A stretch of DNA of 64,000 nt from Sphingomicrobium clamense (GTDB lineage Bacteria > Pseudomonadota > Alphaproteobacteria > Sphingomonadales > Sphingomonadaceae), in assembly GCF_019264355.1 (NCBI RefSeq), contig NZ_JAHVAH010000001.1, forward strand, positions 1,720,001 to 1,784,000, given 5' to 3'. The position numbers and the translations under genes are program-made. A model generated the notes under the pieces. That model was not told the origin of the DNA. It did no database searches and saw only the letters and a program-made list of their open reading frames with translations. Shown one piece after another: positions 1 to 7,882 of the stretch; within the stretch, counting starts at the first letter, position 1, and the number at the start of each line of letters is the position of its first letter.

Positions 1-1493
1 ACCTTCGGCTTCTCGTCGTGTCGCATCTCGGTGAGGGACGCGTAAGGCGCAGTCACCGTCACGTGAAGGCCGGCGCGCGCGTAGTCTATTTCGACTGCGC
101 CTCTCAGGCTGGCTCGAAGCGAACTGGCAATTAGGGTAGACCCGAAGCCCGTCTTGGTCGGCGGGACGACCTCCGGTCCGTTCATTTCCTGCCAAGTCAG
201 TTTGAAGGTCTCCAGATTACCGACGTGCTTGATTTGCCATTCAATCTCGACTGAGCCGTCGTCGTTTGAAAGAGAACCATATTTGGCGGCGTTCGTGGAC
301 AATTCGTGCAGCGCCATGCCGATACTTTGAGCCGCTGCCGATTTAAGTCGCACGATCGGTCCATCGATTTTAACTCGGGACCCAAAAAGTTGGCTGAAAT
401 GCCCGAGCTGCGCGCACACTAGATCCCGCAGACTTACGCCCTCTTTAGGATTTTCAACCAGTAGATCGTGACTCTTCGCCAATGCTGCGATGCGGTCTTC
501 GAACCGATCGGCAAAATCGTCCAATCCGGCAGCTGCAGTCTGGCGAGCGACGACCTGGATAATGCTAAGCAAGTTCTTGGCTCGGTGATTGACCTCTCGC
601 ATTAATAGTCGTTCGCGCTCTTCGGCCATTTTGCGTTCAGTGATGTCGAAAATAGATGCGAAAAAGATGTTGTCCGCACCGCCGAAATATTGGAGGCGGA
701 CGAATACGTCATAGTGCGAACCGTCTTTACGCTCGTGGATCGTCTCGAACTCGAGAAAGGGGACCTCGCCAGCCTTGAGGGGAGCCACAAAATCGCGAAA
801 CTGCTCTTCGCTGAATTCTGGCTTGATGTCCCAAGGCGTGAGTTTTTGAAGTTCTGTGAGACAATAGCCCAAATTCTCGCGCGCTCCACGGTTAACGAGC
901 TCGAAGCGACATGTGTCTCCGTCGAACACAAATGCCTCACTAACGGATGCCTCCACTATCCGGCCCATCCGCTCGTGGCTTGAGGAAGTGCTTATCCGTT
1001 CCAGCTCAGAAGCCGCCCGACCTGCGAATAAGGCCAAGATCTCTCTTGAAAGATCGGGATTGCCGATTGGTCGATCATTAACACCCGCAAGCAGTCCGAT
1101 GACTTCTCCGGTTGATGATCTCAATGGAATTCCAACGTAGCTCTGCGCGCCCATTTCGCGCAGAAGAGCATCTTGAGGGAAGAGCGATTGTACATCGTCT
1201 GTATAACAGCACGGGCCGTCCCCGATGATGTCTGCGCAGGGCGATCCAGCCAGATCATACACAATATTCTCGGCTGGGCCGTCGCTCCAGACTGCCAAAG
1301 TTTCAGCTTTGGTCTTGTCGTTGTCGGATGGGCGACTCAGAAACACCCATCGAACGCCTAGAGATTTTGAGATCCCTTCGACTAGCGCCGGAAATATGTC
1401 CTCGCCGACGAGGTCGGCGGTCGCTGCAAGCGTCTTGATTGCCACGTCAATCGACATTGCCGAGTGCGTCGCACGAACCGAGGCCGTATCCAT
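1..1493 (-). CDS. HWE-family sensor histidine kinase (GAF-PAS), C-terminus cut by window edge
   Basis: Read directly on the minus strand from an ATG at 1493 with no stop before base 1, so about 497 residues are visible and the C-terminus is missing. An N-terminal GAF-type domain (about 20-165) is followed by a PAS domain (about 170-290) ending in the usual DITERK-like junction. The phosphoacceptor box REVNHRAKN puts the predicted phosphorylated His at residue 303, and the ATPase part shows LHELSTNAAKYGSL (N box) and LTWQE, the W-x-E that names HWE kinases. No membrane segment is visible, so it is predicted cytosolic. The start is supported by a GAAGGG-like ribosome site. It could be a light- or redox-responsive kinase, but the input is unknown. 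No response regulator is adjacent within the window. Confidence 0.88.
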   Translation of the reverse strand, partial: MDTASVRATHSAMSIDVAIKTLAATADLVGEDIFPALVEGISKSLGVRWVFLSRPSDNDKTKAETLAVWSDGPAENIVYDLAGSPCADIIGDGPCCYTDDVQSLFPQDALLREMGAQSYVGIPLRSSTGEVIGLLAGVNDRPIGNPDLSREILALFAGRAASELERISTSSSHERMGRIVEASVSEAFVFDGDTCRFELVNRGARENLGYCLTELQKLTPWDIKPEFSEEQFRDFVAPLKAGEVPFLEFETIHERKDGSHYDVFVRLQYFGGADNIFFASIFDITERKMAEERERLLMREVNHRAKNLLSIIQVVARQTAAAGLDDFADRFEDRIAALAKSHDLLVENPKEGVSLRDLVCAQLGHFSQLFGSRVKIDGPIVRLKSAAAQSIGMALHELSTNAAKYGSLSNDDGSVEIEWQIKHVGNLETFKLTWQEMNGPEVVPPTKTGFGSTLIASSLRASLRGAVEIDYARAGLHVTVTAPYASLTEMRHDEKPK

Positions 1494-1711
1494 TTGAATA
1501 CCCTTCTCAAGGAACCATACGCGCACTCATCAGTGGAGGCAAAGAATGATTAGAGTCTAAAAGACGCACGGAAAATCACGGTTGGTAGCGACCGTAATCG
1601 CTGTGTCGGTGATGCATCTCCGCCGCGCGTGTTGCAGAGACCAGCGGAACATTTCGACTGATGTTTCGTTATTGATTTGAAGCATTGTTGCCGAGCATGC
1701 TTCAATAAGGG

Positions 1712-1738
1712 AAGTCTCGTCACGATGTGGCGAGACTT
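1712..1738. repeat. 8-bp inverted repeat between the kinase and PilZ genes
   Basis: AAGTCTCG (1712-1719) is repeated as CGAGACTT (1731-1738) across an 11-nt loop and followed by TT on the plus strand. It lies just past the stop of the minus-strand PilZ gene, so it may act as a weak terminator, although the T-run is on the wrong strand for that gene. Confidence 0.35.
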
Positions 1739-1771
1739 TTCGCGCAGTGAGTATTCCGGCCGTGATCTCTC

Positions 1772-2059
1772 CTAGCGGATTTGCGACATGATGTGGCTCA
1801 AAACCGCGGGATATATCGGCTTCTCGAACTCCAGACCGGCTTCGAATTTTTCGCACCAGCAAACATAGGCCGCAATAGCTTCTAACCCCGGGAACCTAAT
1901 GAACACACGGGTGTCTAACTTGACCCGGCTGACCAATGAGACCCGACAGCCGAGCGGGCTGACGTCTAACACCTTCAATTTCTGAGGATGCGCCCCTGGC
2001 TCACGAACTTCGACAGTCGCAACGAATGGCTGGCGTGGGGCTCGGCGTTCGGTCGTCAT
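1772..2059 (-). CDS. PilZ domain protein
   Basis: A 95-residue protein made of one PilZ-like domain. It begins with an arginine-rich RRAPRQPF segment of the type that contacts c-di-GMP, followed by LDVSPLGCRV, which fits the D/N-x-S-x-x-G second motif. PilZ domains bind cyclic di-GMP and pass the signal to partners. The gene is divergent from the CHASE2-EAL gene starting at 2301 and precedes the partial HWE kinase on the same strand. That places a candidate c-di-GMP receptor beside a c-di-GMP phosphodiesterase. Binding is inferred from the two short motifs. Its target cannot be read from the sequence. Confidence 0.72.
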   Translation of the reverse strand: MTTERRAPRQPFVATVEVREPGAHPQKLKVLDVSPLGCRVSLVSRVKLDTRVFIRFPGLEAIAAYVCWCEKFEAGLEFEKPIYPAVLSHIMSQIR

Positions 2060-2300
2060 AGATCGGCTAAATCGTTAATCATTGAGAGAAAATTGAAAAG
2101 AAATGGTCGACGAGAAGGGCGAATATTCATTGTTTCCGTCTCGTGAAAACCCGCAGTCGACTAGCCAAGAGACGAATGACTTCATTGTTCCTTAGTTAAT
2201 TCCGTGCACAAGAAAATTCATGGCAGAGAGCTTCTCTTTTTCCATGCGTTTTCGCTTTGCCTCCGTTGGCAAGCGCCGCGCATAGGAGGGGTCGATCATT

Positions 2301-4613
2301 ATGGATCGCTTCGCCAAGTTGTCACGCCTTCCTCTCGTAAAAGTGATGCTGTTAGCAGCCGTAGTCATCGCGTTATGGGCAATGACAATCTTCACGTCTT
2401 TCGAGCATTGGCTTCAAGACGCACGCTCGAGTTTAATCGATCGCCAACCGACGAATGACGTGGTCATTGTTGAAATCGATTCTCGCAGTATTTCAGAACT
2501 TGACCAATGGCCATGGCCAAGATCGCATCACGCGAAGTTGGTTGACCGGCTGACAGCCGCAGGCGCCTCAACAATTGCTTTCGACATCGACTTCAGTTCG
2601 CCTTCCTACCAGGGAGATGTGGAATTTGCCGCCGCTATCGAGAAATCTGGGAAGGTGGTTCTGCCCATCTTCTATTCTCATGCGCTTGGTGGCGACGGGA
2701 ATGACATCGATACCGTAAATCGTCCGCTAGATGATTTCAGCATGGCTTGGGTAGGCGCAGTCAACATTTATCCTGACACAAGCGGAACGGTGCGCGACTA
2801 TCCAGCGGCAATTCATATCGATGGACAGGTCACGCCATCGCTAGCCACGGTGCTAGCTGCGAACAGCGCTTGGAGCGATCTCACATTCAGTCCAGACTGG
2901 TCGATCAACCCTTGGGCCATCCCCCGCTATGCGTTCGTAGACGTGATTGAAGAGCGCGTGCCAGCGAATGTCTTTTTAGATAAGCGTGTCATCGTGGGCA
3001 GTGCTGCCGTTGAACTAGGCGACCGTTATGCTGTCCCAGTGCACGGAATCATACCGGGCGTCTTTGTTCAGGCATTGGCAGCGGATTCGCTCATGCAGGG
3101 CAGGGCAATGGCAAAGACCGGATGGGCAGTTACCGTCTTAGGTATCCTGCTAATTGCTCTTTGTTTTCGTCCTCGCAAAGTTGCTCGCCCCGCGCGATAT
3201 GCGCTTGCGGCGGCCGCGACGCTACTCGCTCTATTGGTAGGGCCATTGGCGATTCAAGCGTCGATACCGCTTTTAATTGATAGCGCGCCGTGGATTGTCA
3301 TGTTGATCTCCTGTGCAGTCGCGCAATTTGTCCTTCTGGTCCGGCAAAACATGTATGAGCGCGCTCGGAGCGATGCAGAAAGTGGCCTTCCGAACCGACT
3401 TGCCTTCGAAGAGGCGCTCGATGGCGAACCAAACGTTTCCGTTGTCATCGTCGCTTCCATCCACCGGTTTGCTGATATCCGCGAGGGGATGGGAATGGCC
3501 GCGAGCAGCGAGGCAGTAGTTAAAACTGCTTCGCGTTTGTCTGAGCGATTAGGCGTCCAAGTTCATCGGATCGCACCGGACCTGATTGCATGGCTGGATC
3601 CTGCGGCCACCACTGTTGCAGCAGAGAAACGGATTAGGATCGCCATGGCGATATTCCGAAACGCTGTCCGCACTTCTGAAGGCCTAGTCGATGTGCAGCT
3701 ATCATTCGGTGTCGACGCCGACATGGCTACGCCTAGCGTTTCAAGGATCGAGCATGCCCTTGCAGCGGCTGAATCAGCGCGGCGCGAGGGGCTTCTTTTC
3801 GCAGTGAAGGGCTCTCCTCGCCGGGAACTACGCCGACAACTTGGTCTCATGAGTGAACTGCGGTCTGCCCTGCACGAAGGTCGAGTTTCGCTCGCCTATC
3901 AGCCGAAATTCTCGCTGTCTGATGATAGGATAGTTTCTGTTGAGGCATTAGTCCGCTGGAAAGGTGCGGATGGACAGAACATCCCGCCCGATCACTTCAT
4001 ACCGCTTGCCGAGACCACTGGCATGGTAACAGAGGTGACCTTGTTTGCTCTTCGAGAGACAGCTGCGCAGTTGGTCACTTGGCAGCAGTTTGGGCATGCA
4101 TTGCATGCTTCAGTGAATATTTCCCCGGTCGATCTCGCTGAGTCTGAATTTGTCAGCAATGTCGAAGCAATCTTGGAAGAGGAGCGACTCGACTCTTCGG
4201 TCTTGACCTTGGAAATCACCGAAAGTGCTTTCATTCGTTCGCCCGCGCAGACCATTGCGAGTCTTAAGCGTCTGCGCGAACTTGGTTTGCGTCTTTCGAT
4301 AGACGACTACGGGACTGGTCTTTCCACTCTATCCTATCTTCAACAGATGCCAGTGCAGGAGCTCAAGATCGACCGTTGTTTCATCGAAGGCCTGTCAAAG
4401 ATGTCCAGCGATCAGGTGCTTGTGCGCTCCACAATCGAAATGGCGCATGAGCTCGGACTGACGGTGGTAGCCGAGGGGGTCGAGGACAAAGAGACCCTCG
4501 AATTACTTCGCCGTCTCGGATGCGACCAGGTGCAGGGCTATCTTATCGGAAGGCCAATGACGGCTGGTGAGATAATGAAGATATGCGGTGCCTGCCGAAA
4601 ATTTGTCGCGTAA
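2301..4613 (+). CDS. CHASE2 sensor - degenerate GGDEF - EAL c-di-GMP phosphodiesterase
   Basis: 770 residues. One membrane segment (about 12-34) leads into a periplasmic CHASE2 domain (about 35-270), followed by three hydrophobic segments (about 272-350). The cytoplasmic part has a GGDEF-type fold that keeps GLPNRLAF but replaces the GGDEF signature with APDLI, so it should not synthesise c-di-GMP. The EAL domain (about 515-765) looks complete: EALVRW, SVNISP, LEITES, DDYGTG, LKIDR, AEGVED and QGYLIGRP are all present, which predicts active hydrolysis of c-di-GMP. A strong AGGAGG site lies 12 bases before the ATG. The gene starts a same-strand run with a FecR-domain protein and a barrel protein. 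CHASE2 proteins are often encoded beside FecR proteins, so a shared envelope signal is likely. Confidence 0.9.
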   Translation: MDRFAKLSRLPLVKVMLLAAVVIALWAMTIFTSFEHWLQDARSSLIDRQPTNDVVIVEIDSRSISELDQWPWPRSHHAKLVDRLTAAGASTIAFDIDFSSPSYQGDVEFAAAIEKSGKVVLPIFYSHALGGDGNDIDTVNRPLDDFSMAWVGAVNIYPDTSGTVRDYPAAIHIDGQVTPSLATVLAANSAWSDLTFSPDWSINPWAIPRYAFVDVIEERVPANVFLDKRVIVGSAAVELGDRYAVPVHGIIPGVFVQALAADSLMQGRAMAKTGWAVTVLGILLIALCFRPRKVARPARYALAAAATLLALLVGPLAIQASIPLLIDSAPWIVMLISCAVAQFVLLVRQNMYERARSDAESGLPNRLAFEEALDGEPNVSVVIVASIHRFADIREGMGMAASSEAVVKTASRLSERLGVQVHRIAPDLIAWLDPAATTVAAEKRIRIAMAIFRNAVRTSEGLVDVQLSFGVDADMATPSVSRIEHALAAAESARREGLLFAVKGSPRRELRRQLGLMSELRSALHEGRVSLAYQPKFSLSDDRIVSVEALVRWKGADGQNIPPDHFIPLAETTGMVTEVTLFALRETAAQLVTWQQFGHALHASVNISPVDLAESEFVSNVEAILEEERLDSSVLTLEITESAFIRSPAQTIASLKRLRELGLRLSIDDYGTGLSTLSYLQQMPVQELKIDRCFIEGLSKMSSDQVLVRSTIEMAHELGLTVVAEGVEDKETLELLRRLGCDQVQGYLIGRPMTAGEIMKICGACRKFVA

Positions 4614-4694
4614 TTTCAGTCGGTTGCTTAGTTAAAATCGTAACAACCGAGTATGGTCAATCGTTGTTAGCTCAGTCCAGTTAAATTCTGCAAG

Positions 4695-6230
4695 ATGAGC
4701 CAAAAGCTATTCTCGCAAATTCGAGTTCTTTGCGGACTCTTTTTGATCTTCATCGCGGCCCCCGCAACTGCCAGCAGCGGAGCATGGACCGTCACGCAAA
4801 AATCGGGACAGGTCGAGGTCATTCGGGCTGGCATGCATCCGGCGTCAGTCGATATAAACTCCAGCCTTAATGCTGGTGATACGGTGGTGACCGGCAGCGA
4901 TGGCCGGGCTATGCTGGCACGTGGAAGCGACTATGTGCTCATAAACGCTAACAGCCGGCTCACTATTCCAGTCGAAAAACGACCCGACGGTTTTACTCGT
5001 CTGAAGCAATGGTTCGGATCCGTTTTTTACAGTGTAGAAACCACTGGGAAACCACATTTCGAAGTCGAGACGCCATTACTCGCGGCCGTCGTGAAGGGCA
5101 CACAATTTACGGTGTCTGTCGAAGCTGATCGTGCTTCGGTGCGGGTGACTGAAGGTGTTGTAGAAGTTAGCACTGCAGATCGTCTCGCAAGCCGCGAAGT
5201 GGAAGCTGGCACTATCGCAACAGTCTCGGTTGGCACCAACGGTGTAATCGATCTCACCCCAGCCTTCGACCATTCGGCGGAGCCTGATCAAGGGGTCCCG
5301 GCCGACCGTGCAAGTAGCGTTTCACCAGCTTTTCTAGTCCCCAACAATCTGCCTGGTGCCGTAATAGCCTCCCTACCGCTGCAATTGTCTGTCGATCTTT
5401 ATGAGGGTGTGGCTCCTCAAGCGAATTCCGTTGTAAATGGAAGCGCATTGAAGAGCGCGGCGCTAGACGCACTATCCCCGCACTCCGTCGACCAATCATC
5501 AGTGGTTGGAACTAAGGCTGTTGAGGGGGCCTCTGCAGCTCTGGAAGACACTCATAAAGAGCTGTCAGTCGAGTTGGTTGACGAAATTCTTAGCGAGACG
5601 AGCGACGCGGTTACAGAGGTGGTCGAGGAGGCCATGAGCGAGGCGGTCGAGGAAAATATTGAGGCGGTAGTTGACATCGTCGATGAAGCGGTTGGCGATG
5701 TAGTGTCCGAGACGGTCTCCGATGCGGTCGATGAGGTCGTTGATGACACCGTCGAAGAAGCGGTTGAGGAAGTCGTCGAAGAGGCTGTCGAGGAAGTCGT
5801 CGAAGAGGCTGTCGAGGAAGTCGTCGAAGAGGCTGTCGAGGAAGTCGTCGAAGAGGCTGTCGAGGAAGTCGTCGAAGAAGCGGTTGAGGAAGTCGTCGAA
5901 GAGGCTGTCGAGGAAGTCGTCGAAGAGGCGGTTGAGGAGGCTGTCGAAGAAGTCGTCGAAGAAGCGGTTGAGGAAGTCGTCGAAGAGGCCGTTGAGGAGG
6001 TCGTCGAAGAAGCGGTTGAGGAAGTCGTCGAAGAGGCCGTTGAGGAAGTCGTCGAAGAGGCTGTCGAGGAAGTCGTCGAAGAAGCGGTTGAGGAAGTCGT
6101 CGAAGAGGCCGTCGAGGAAGTCGTCGAAGAGGCTGTCGAGGAGGCGGTTGAGGAGGCTGTCGAAGAGGCCGTCGAGGAGGTCGTCGAAGGGGCTGTGGAA
6201 GAAACGGTTAGCAGCTTGCTGGGGGGCTGA
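4695..6230 (+). CDS. Exported FecR-domain protein with long acidic tetrapeptide-repeat tail
   Basis: 511 residues with a clear signal peptide (about 1-27, cleavage near PATASSG). A FecR domain covers about 35-160, with the family phrases GDTVVTGSDGRAML and VETPLLAAVVKGTQF and the closing EGVVEVST. Residues about 160-290 are low-complexity linker. From about 294 the chain becomes a four-residue periodic acidic helix, loose at first, then 38 near-identical units of V-E-E-A or V-E-E-V (residues 353-504), ending SSLLGG. The product is predicted periplasmic or surface-associated and extremely acidic. It sits 81 bases after the CHASE2-EAL gene and 65 bases before the barrel gene, so it is probably the middle gene of one operon. 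FecR domains here usually accompany CHASE2 sensors rather than iron transport; no sigma factor or receptor is adjacent. Confidence 0.85.
   Translation: MSQKLFSQIRVLCGLFLIFIAAPATASSGAWTVTQKSGQVEVIRAGMHPASVDINSSLNAGDTVVTGSDGRAMLARGSDYVLINANSRLTIPVEKRPDGFTRLKQWFGSVFYSVETTGKPHFEVETPLLAAVVKGTQFTVSVEADRASVRVTEGVVEVSTADRLASREVEAGTIATVSVGTNGVIDLTPAFDHSAEPDQGVPADRASSVSPAFLVPNNLPGAVIASLPLQLSVDLYEGVAPQANSVVNGSALKSAALDALSPHSVDQSSVVGTKAVEGASAALEDTHKELSVELVDEILSETSDAVTEVVEEAMSEAVEENIEAVVDIVDEAVGDVVSETVSDAVDEVVDDTVEEAVEEVVEEAVEEVVEEAVEEVVEEAVEEVVEEAVEEVVEEAVEEVVEEAVEEVVEEAVEEAVEEVVEEAVEEVVEEAVEEVVEEAVEEVVEEAVEEVVEEAVEEVVEEAVEEVVEEAVEEVVEEAVEEAVEEAVEEAVEEVVEGAVEETVSSLLGG
5751..6206 (+). repeat. 38 tandem 12-bp units (alternating 24-bp higher-order repeat) in the FecR gene
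   Basis: The array consists of 38 consecutive 12-bp units, GTYGARGARGCN alternating with GTYGAGGAAGTC, giving a 24-bp higher-order period and translating to VEEA/VEEV. A few units break the alternation (VEEA next to VEEA near 5932-5950 and 6132-6170), as expected from slippage or unequal exchange. The preceding 170 or so bases code for the same four-residue pattern in a degenerate form. Confidence 0.95.
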
Positions 6231-6295
6231 GTCCCTTAGGAGCGGTAAAAATCGTCCTAACCTTCTCTCAATCAATTTCAGCGATAAAGCGCGGC

Positions 6296-7216
6296 ATGAA
6301 TTCGTTCGAATATCTCTGCCGTCTGACTGCGGTCATCTTTTCCATCATTGGAATTGCTGTTTCTTCATACGCTCAGTCGGGTGAGCGTTGGGAAGCTTCA
6401 TTCGAAGCGACCAGCTTTTACGATAGTCAGTTGGCCGTCGAGGAAGCGGATGTATCGCAAGAATCCGGCGATATCGGCATCCAACTAGGGGTAAATCTTA
6501 ATTTTAAGCCGGTGAAGACAGAGACCCTAGACGTCGAGATTGCATATAAGTTCGGGCAGACGCTTCACACGGAATTCAGCGAATTCGATCTTCAATCCCA
6601 CCGTGCGAGTGCTTCACTCACGCGCCGCATCGGGAAAGTCAGGATCGGACTGCGGGCTGATGGCACGAATATTCGGCTCGCAAATGACCCGTTTTTGAAC
6701 CTCTTGTCTGTGTCGCCCAGTGTCGGCATCTTCTTGCAAGAGAGTGTCTTTCTGCGCGGACATATCCAGGTGGCAGAGAAGAGCTTTACTGAGCTCGAAC
6801 AACGAAACGCGAGCATACAGCAGGCTGGTGCCAATTTATTCCGGTTTCACAAAGGCGGACGCGGCTACTTGCAGGGTAGTCTGCTGCTCGAGCGTGAAAA
6901 TGCGGTAGACCCGGCGCTCGACTTTGACGGAGTGAGCGGCTCTGTTGCTTGGAAGCATCCGCTAGGTAGCGACCGTGACGCGCCTTCTATCAAGCTCACC
7001 GCCGACTACCGCCACCGCGATTATGATGCCATCACCCCTGTGATGGGTGCAGAACGAACAGAAACCCGTTTCCGAACTGGTGCAGATCTCGAGTGCATCC
7101 TGACACAGGAATTGAGTGCCGAAATTGCCTATCGTTATACCGATCGCAACTCCAATTTCCCTTCGGCAGATTACAATGAGCACCGCGCCGCACTAAAGCT
7201 CATGTTTCGTTTCTAA
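6296..7216 (+). CDS. Predicted outer-membrane beta-barrel protein
   Basis: 306 residues with a signal peptide (about 1-27, cleavage near SSYAQSG). The mature part is dominated by alternating polar/hydrophobic strands ending in charged turns, and it finishes KLMFRF with a terminal Phe, the usual C-terminal signal for BAM-dependent insertion. I do not recognise a specific family; size and pattern fit a 12-14-strand barrel or a DUF560-type surface assembly barrel without its TPR part. It is the last gene of the CHASE2-EAL / FecR-repeat / barrel run, 65 bases after the FecR gene, so it may anchor or export the FecR repeat protein or report envelope state to it. That link is inference from position. 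Confidence 0.75.
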   Translation: MNSFEYLCRLTAVIFSIIGIAVSSYAQSGERWEASFEATSFYDSQLAVEEADVSQESGDIGIQLGVNLNFKPVKTETLDVEIAYKFGQTLHTEFSEFDLQSHRASASLTRRIGKVRIGLRADGTNIRLANDPFLNLLSVSPSVGIFLQESVFLRGHIQVAEKSFTELEQRNASIQQAGANLFRFHKGGRGYLQGSLLLERENAVDPALDFDGVSGSVAWKHPLGSDRDAPSIKLTADYRHRDYDAITPVMGAERTETRFRTGADLECILTQELSAEIAYRYTDRNSNFPSADYNEHRAALKLMFRF

Positions 7217-7228
7217 GCCGATGATACT

Positions 7229-7260
7229 GGGCCGCCCAACTAGATGACGTGTCGGCCCTT
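7229..7260 (+). terminator. Possible weak terminator after the barrel gene
   Basis: GGGCCG (7229-7234) pairs with CGGCCC (7253-7258) across 18 nt, followed by only TT and then ATAA. It lies 12 bases beyond the barrel-gene stop. The U-tract is poor. Confidence 0.3.
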
Positions 7261-7341
7261 ATAACCCTCGACCGCTACGAACGAATACTACGAGTAAGGT
7301 GCGTTTTTCGGTTTAGGGGTAGAAAACTGATGTTATGGCTG

Positions 7342-7370
7342 ATGTCCGCTTCTGGGTCGTTAGTGGACAT
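7342..7370. repeat. Imperfect palindrome resembling a sphingomonad intergenic repeat
   Basis: ATGTCCGCT and AGTGGACAT form a 9-bp inverted repeat with one mismatch around a TCTGGGTCGTT centre. From memory, short palindromes with this core occur in many copies between genes in sphingomonad genomes. Only one copy is seen in this window. Confidence 0.4.
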
Positions 7371-7710
7371 CGCGGATGATAAGCGTTCGAGCGGCCCCTC
7401 TCTACTCAAACGTCGCCAAGAGCTGACATTCGGCTAACGGCCCAGGTGCGGACCTCACGTCGGCTAGCTGCTACTTGTTTGTAGGGGAGTAAGCGGATCG
7501 GAATCGGAGAATAACCTGCCGAGCGTAGTTGGGAGGTCTAAATCGCATGCCTACAGTTCCCCGCAGTTTACACGCCAAAAAGCAAGAAATGGCGATTAAA
7601 GCATTGTCTTTTCACGCAAATGTACGGAATCGTCTTAAGCTTAAATGGGCGCAGTTTACATTCGATCTTGACGCCGAAATTAAGAAATCTATGAGCGTCC
7701 TCAATGCGAT

Positions 7711-7784
7711 GCGGGTGTAGCTCAATGGTAGAGCAGGAGCTTCCCAAGCTTAAGACGAGGGTTCGATTCCCTTCACCCGCTCCA
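7711..7784 (+). tRNA. tRNA-Gly (anticodon CCC)
   Basis: A full 74-nt cloverleaf with encoded CCA: acceptor GCGGGTG/CACCCGC, D arm GCTC/GAGC, anticodon loop TTCCCAA (anticodon CCC), T arm with TTCGATT loop, then TCCA. It reads GGG glycine codons. The anticodon stem GGAGC/GCTTA is weak, with a G-A mismatch at the outer pair and a G-T pair next to it. The gene lies exactly where base composition changes. Confidence 0.93.
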
Positions 7785-7882
7785 TCGACTTTTCGTCCGG
7801 GGGATGAAAATCGGTGGAGCGCTGCGGTGTGGCCAAGCCGCCCGCAGGCGACTGGCTACATTCCTTTCGCAGGATTGTATGT

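Larger units (their letters stand above)
7217..7710. other. Gene-free AT-rich stretch before tRNA-Gly
   Basis: No convincing gene. Short frames at 7249-7437 and 7547-7720 lack family features and good ribosome sites, and the second runs into the tRNA. The stretch contains a weak GGGCCG/CGGCCC stem after the barrel gene (7229-7258) and a palindromic element at 7342-7370. It forms the junction between the AT-richer left part and the GC-rich remainder. Confidence 0.6.

Noticed and set aside
1557..1862. 101-codon minus-strand frame overlapping the PilZ gene
   Set aside because: It overlaps the better-supported PilZ gene by 91 bases, has no recognised domain and no ribosome site.
5751..6206. CRISPR-like array
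   Set aside because: The tandem units have no unique spacers, lie in frame in a coding gene and no cas gene is present.
4695..6230. FecR protein as an iron-siderophore sigma regulator
   Set aside because: No sigma factor or TonB-dependent receptor is adjacent, and the neighbour is a CHASE2 protein.
5565..6275. 236-codon antisense frame over the FecR repeat
   Set aside because: It is open only because the repeat period is a multiple of three and contains no stop in this frame; composition is a mirror of the acidic repeat and no ribosome site is present.
5722..6384. 220-codon Ser/Lys/Arg-rich sense frame over the FecR repeat
   Set aside because: Shadow of the VEEA/VEEV array in another frame; it also overruns the start of the barrel gene.
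7547..7720. 57-residue basic frame before tRNA-Gly
   Set aside because: It ends inside the tRNA and shows no family resemblance.
1..7784. Mobile element with integrase at the tRNA
   Set aside because: No integrase, transposase or flanking direct repeat of the tRNA end was found inside the window; only composition suggests transfer.
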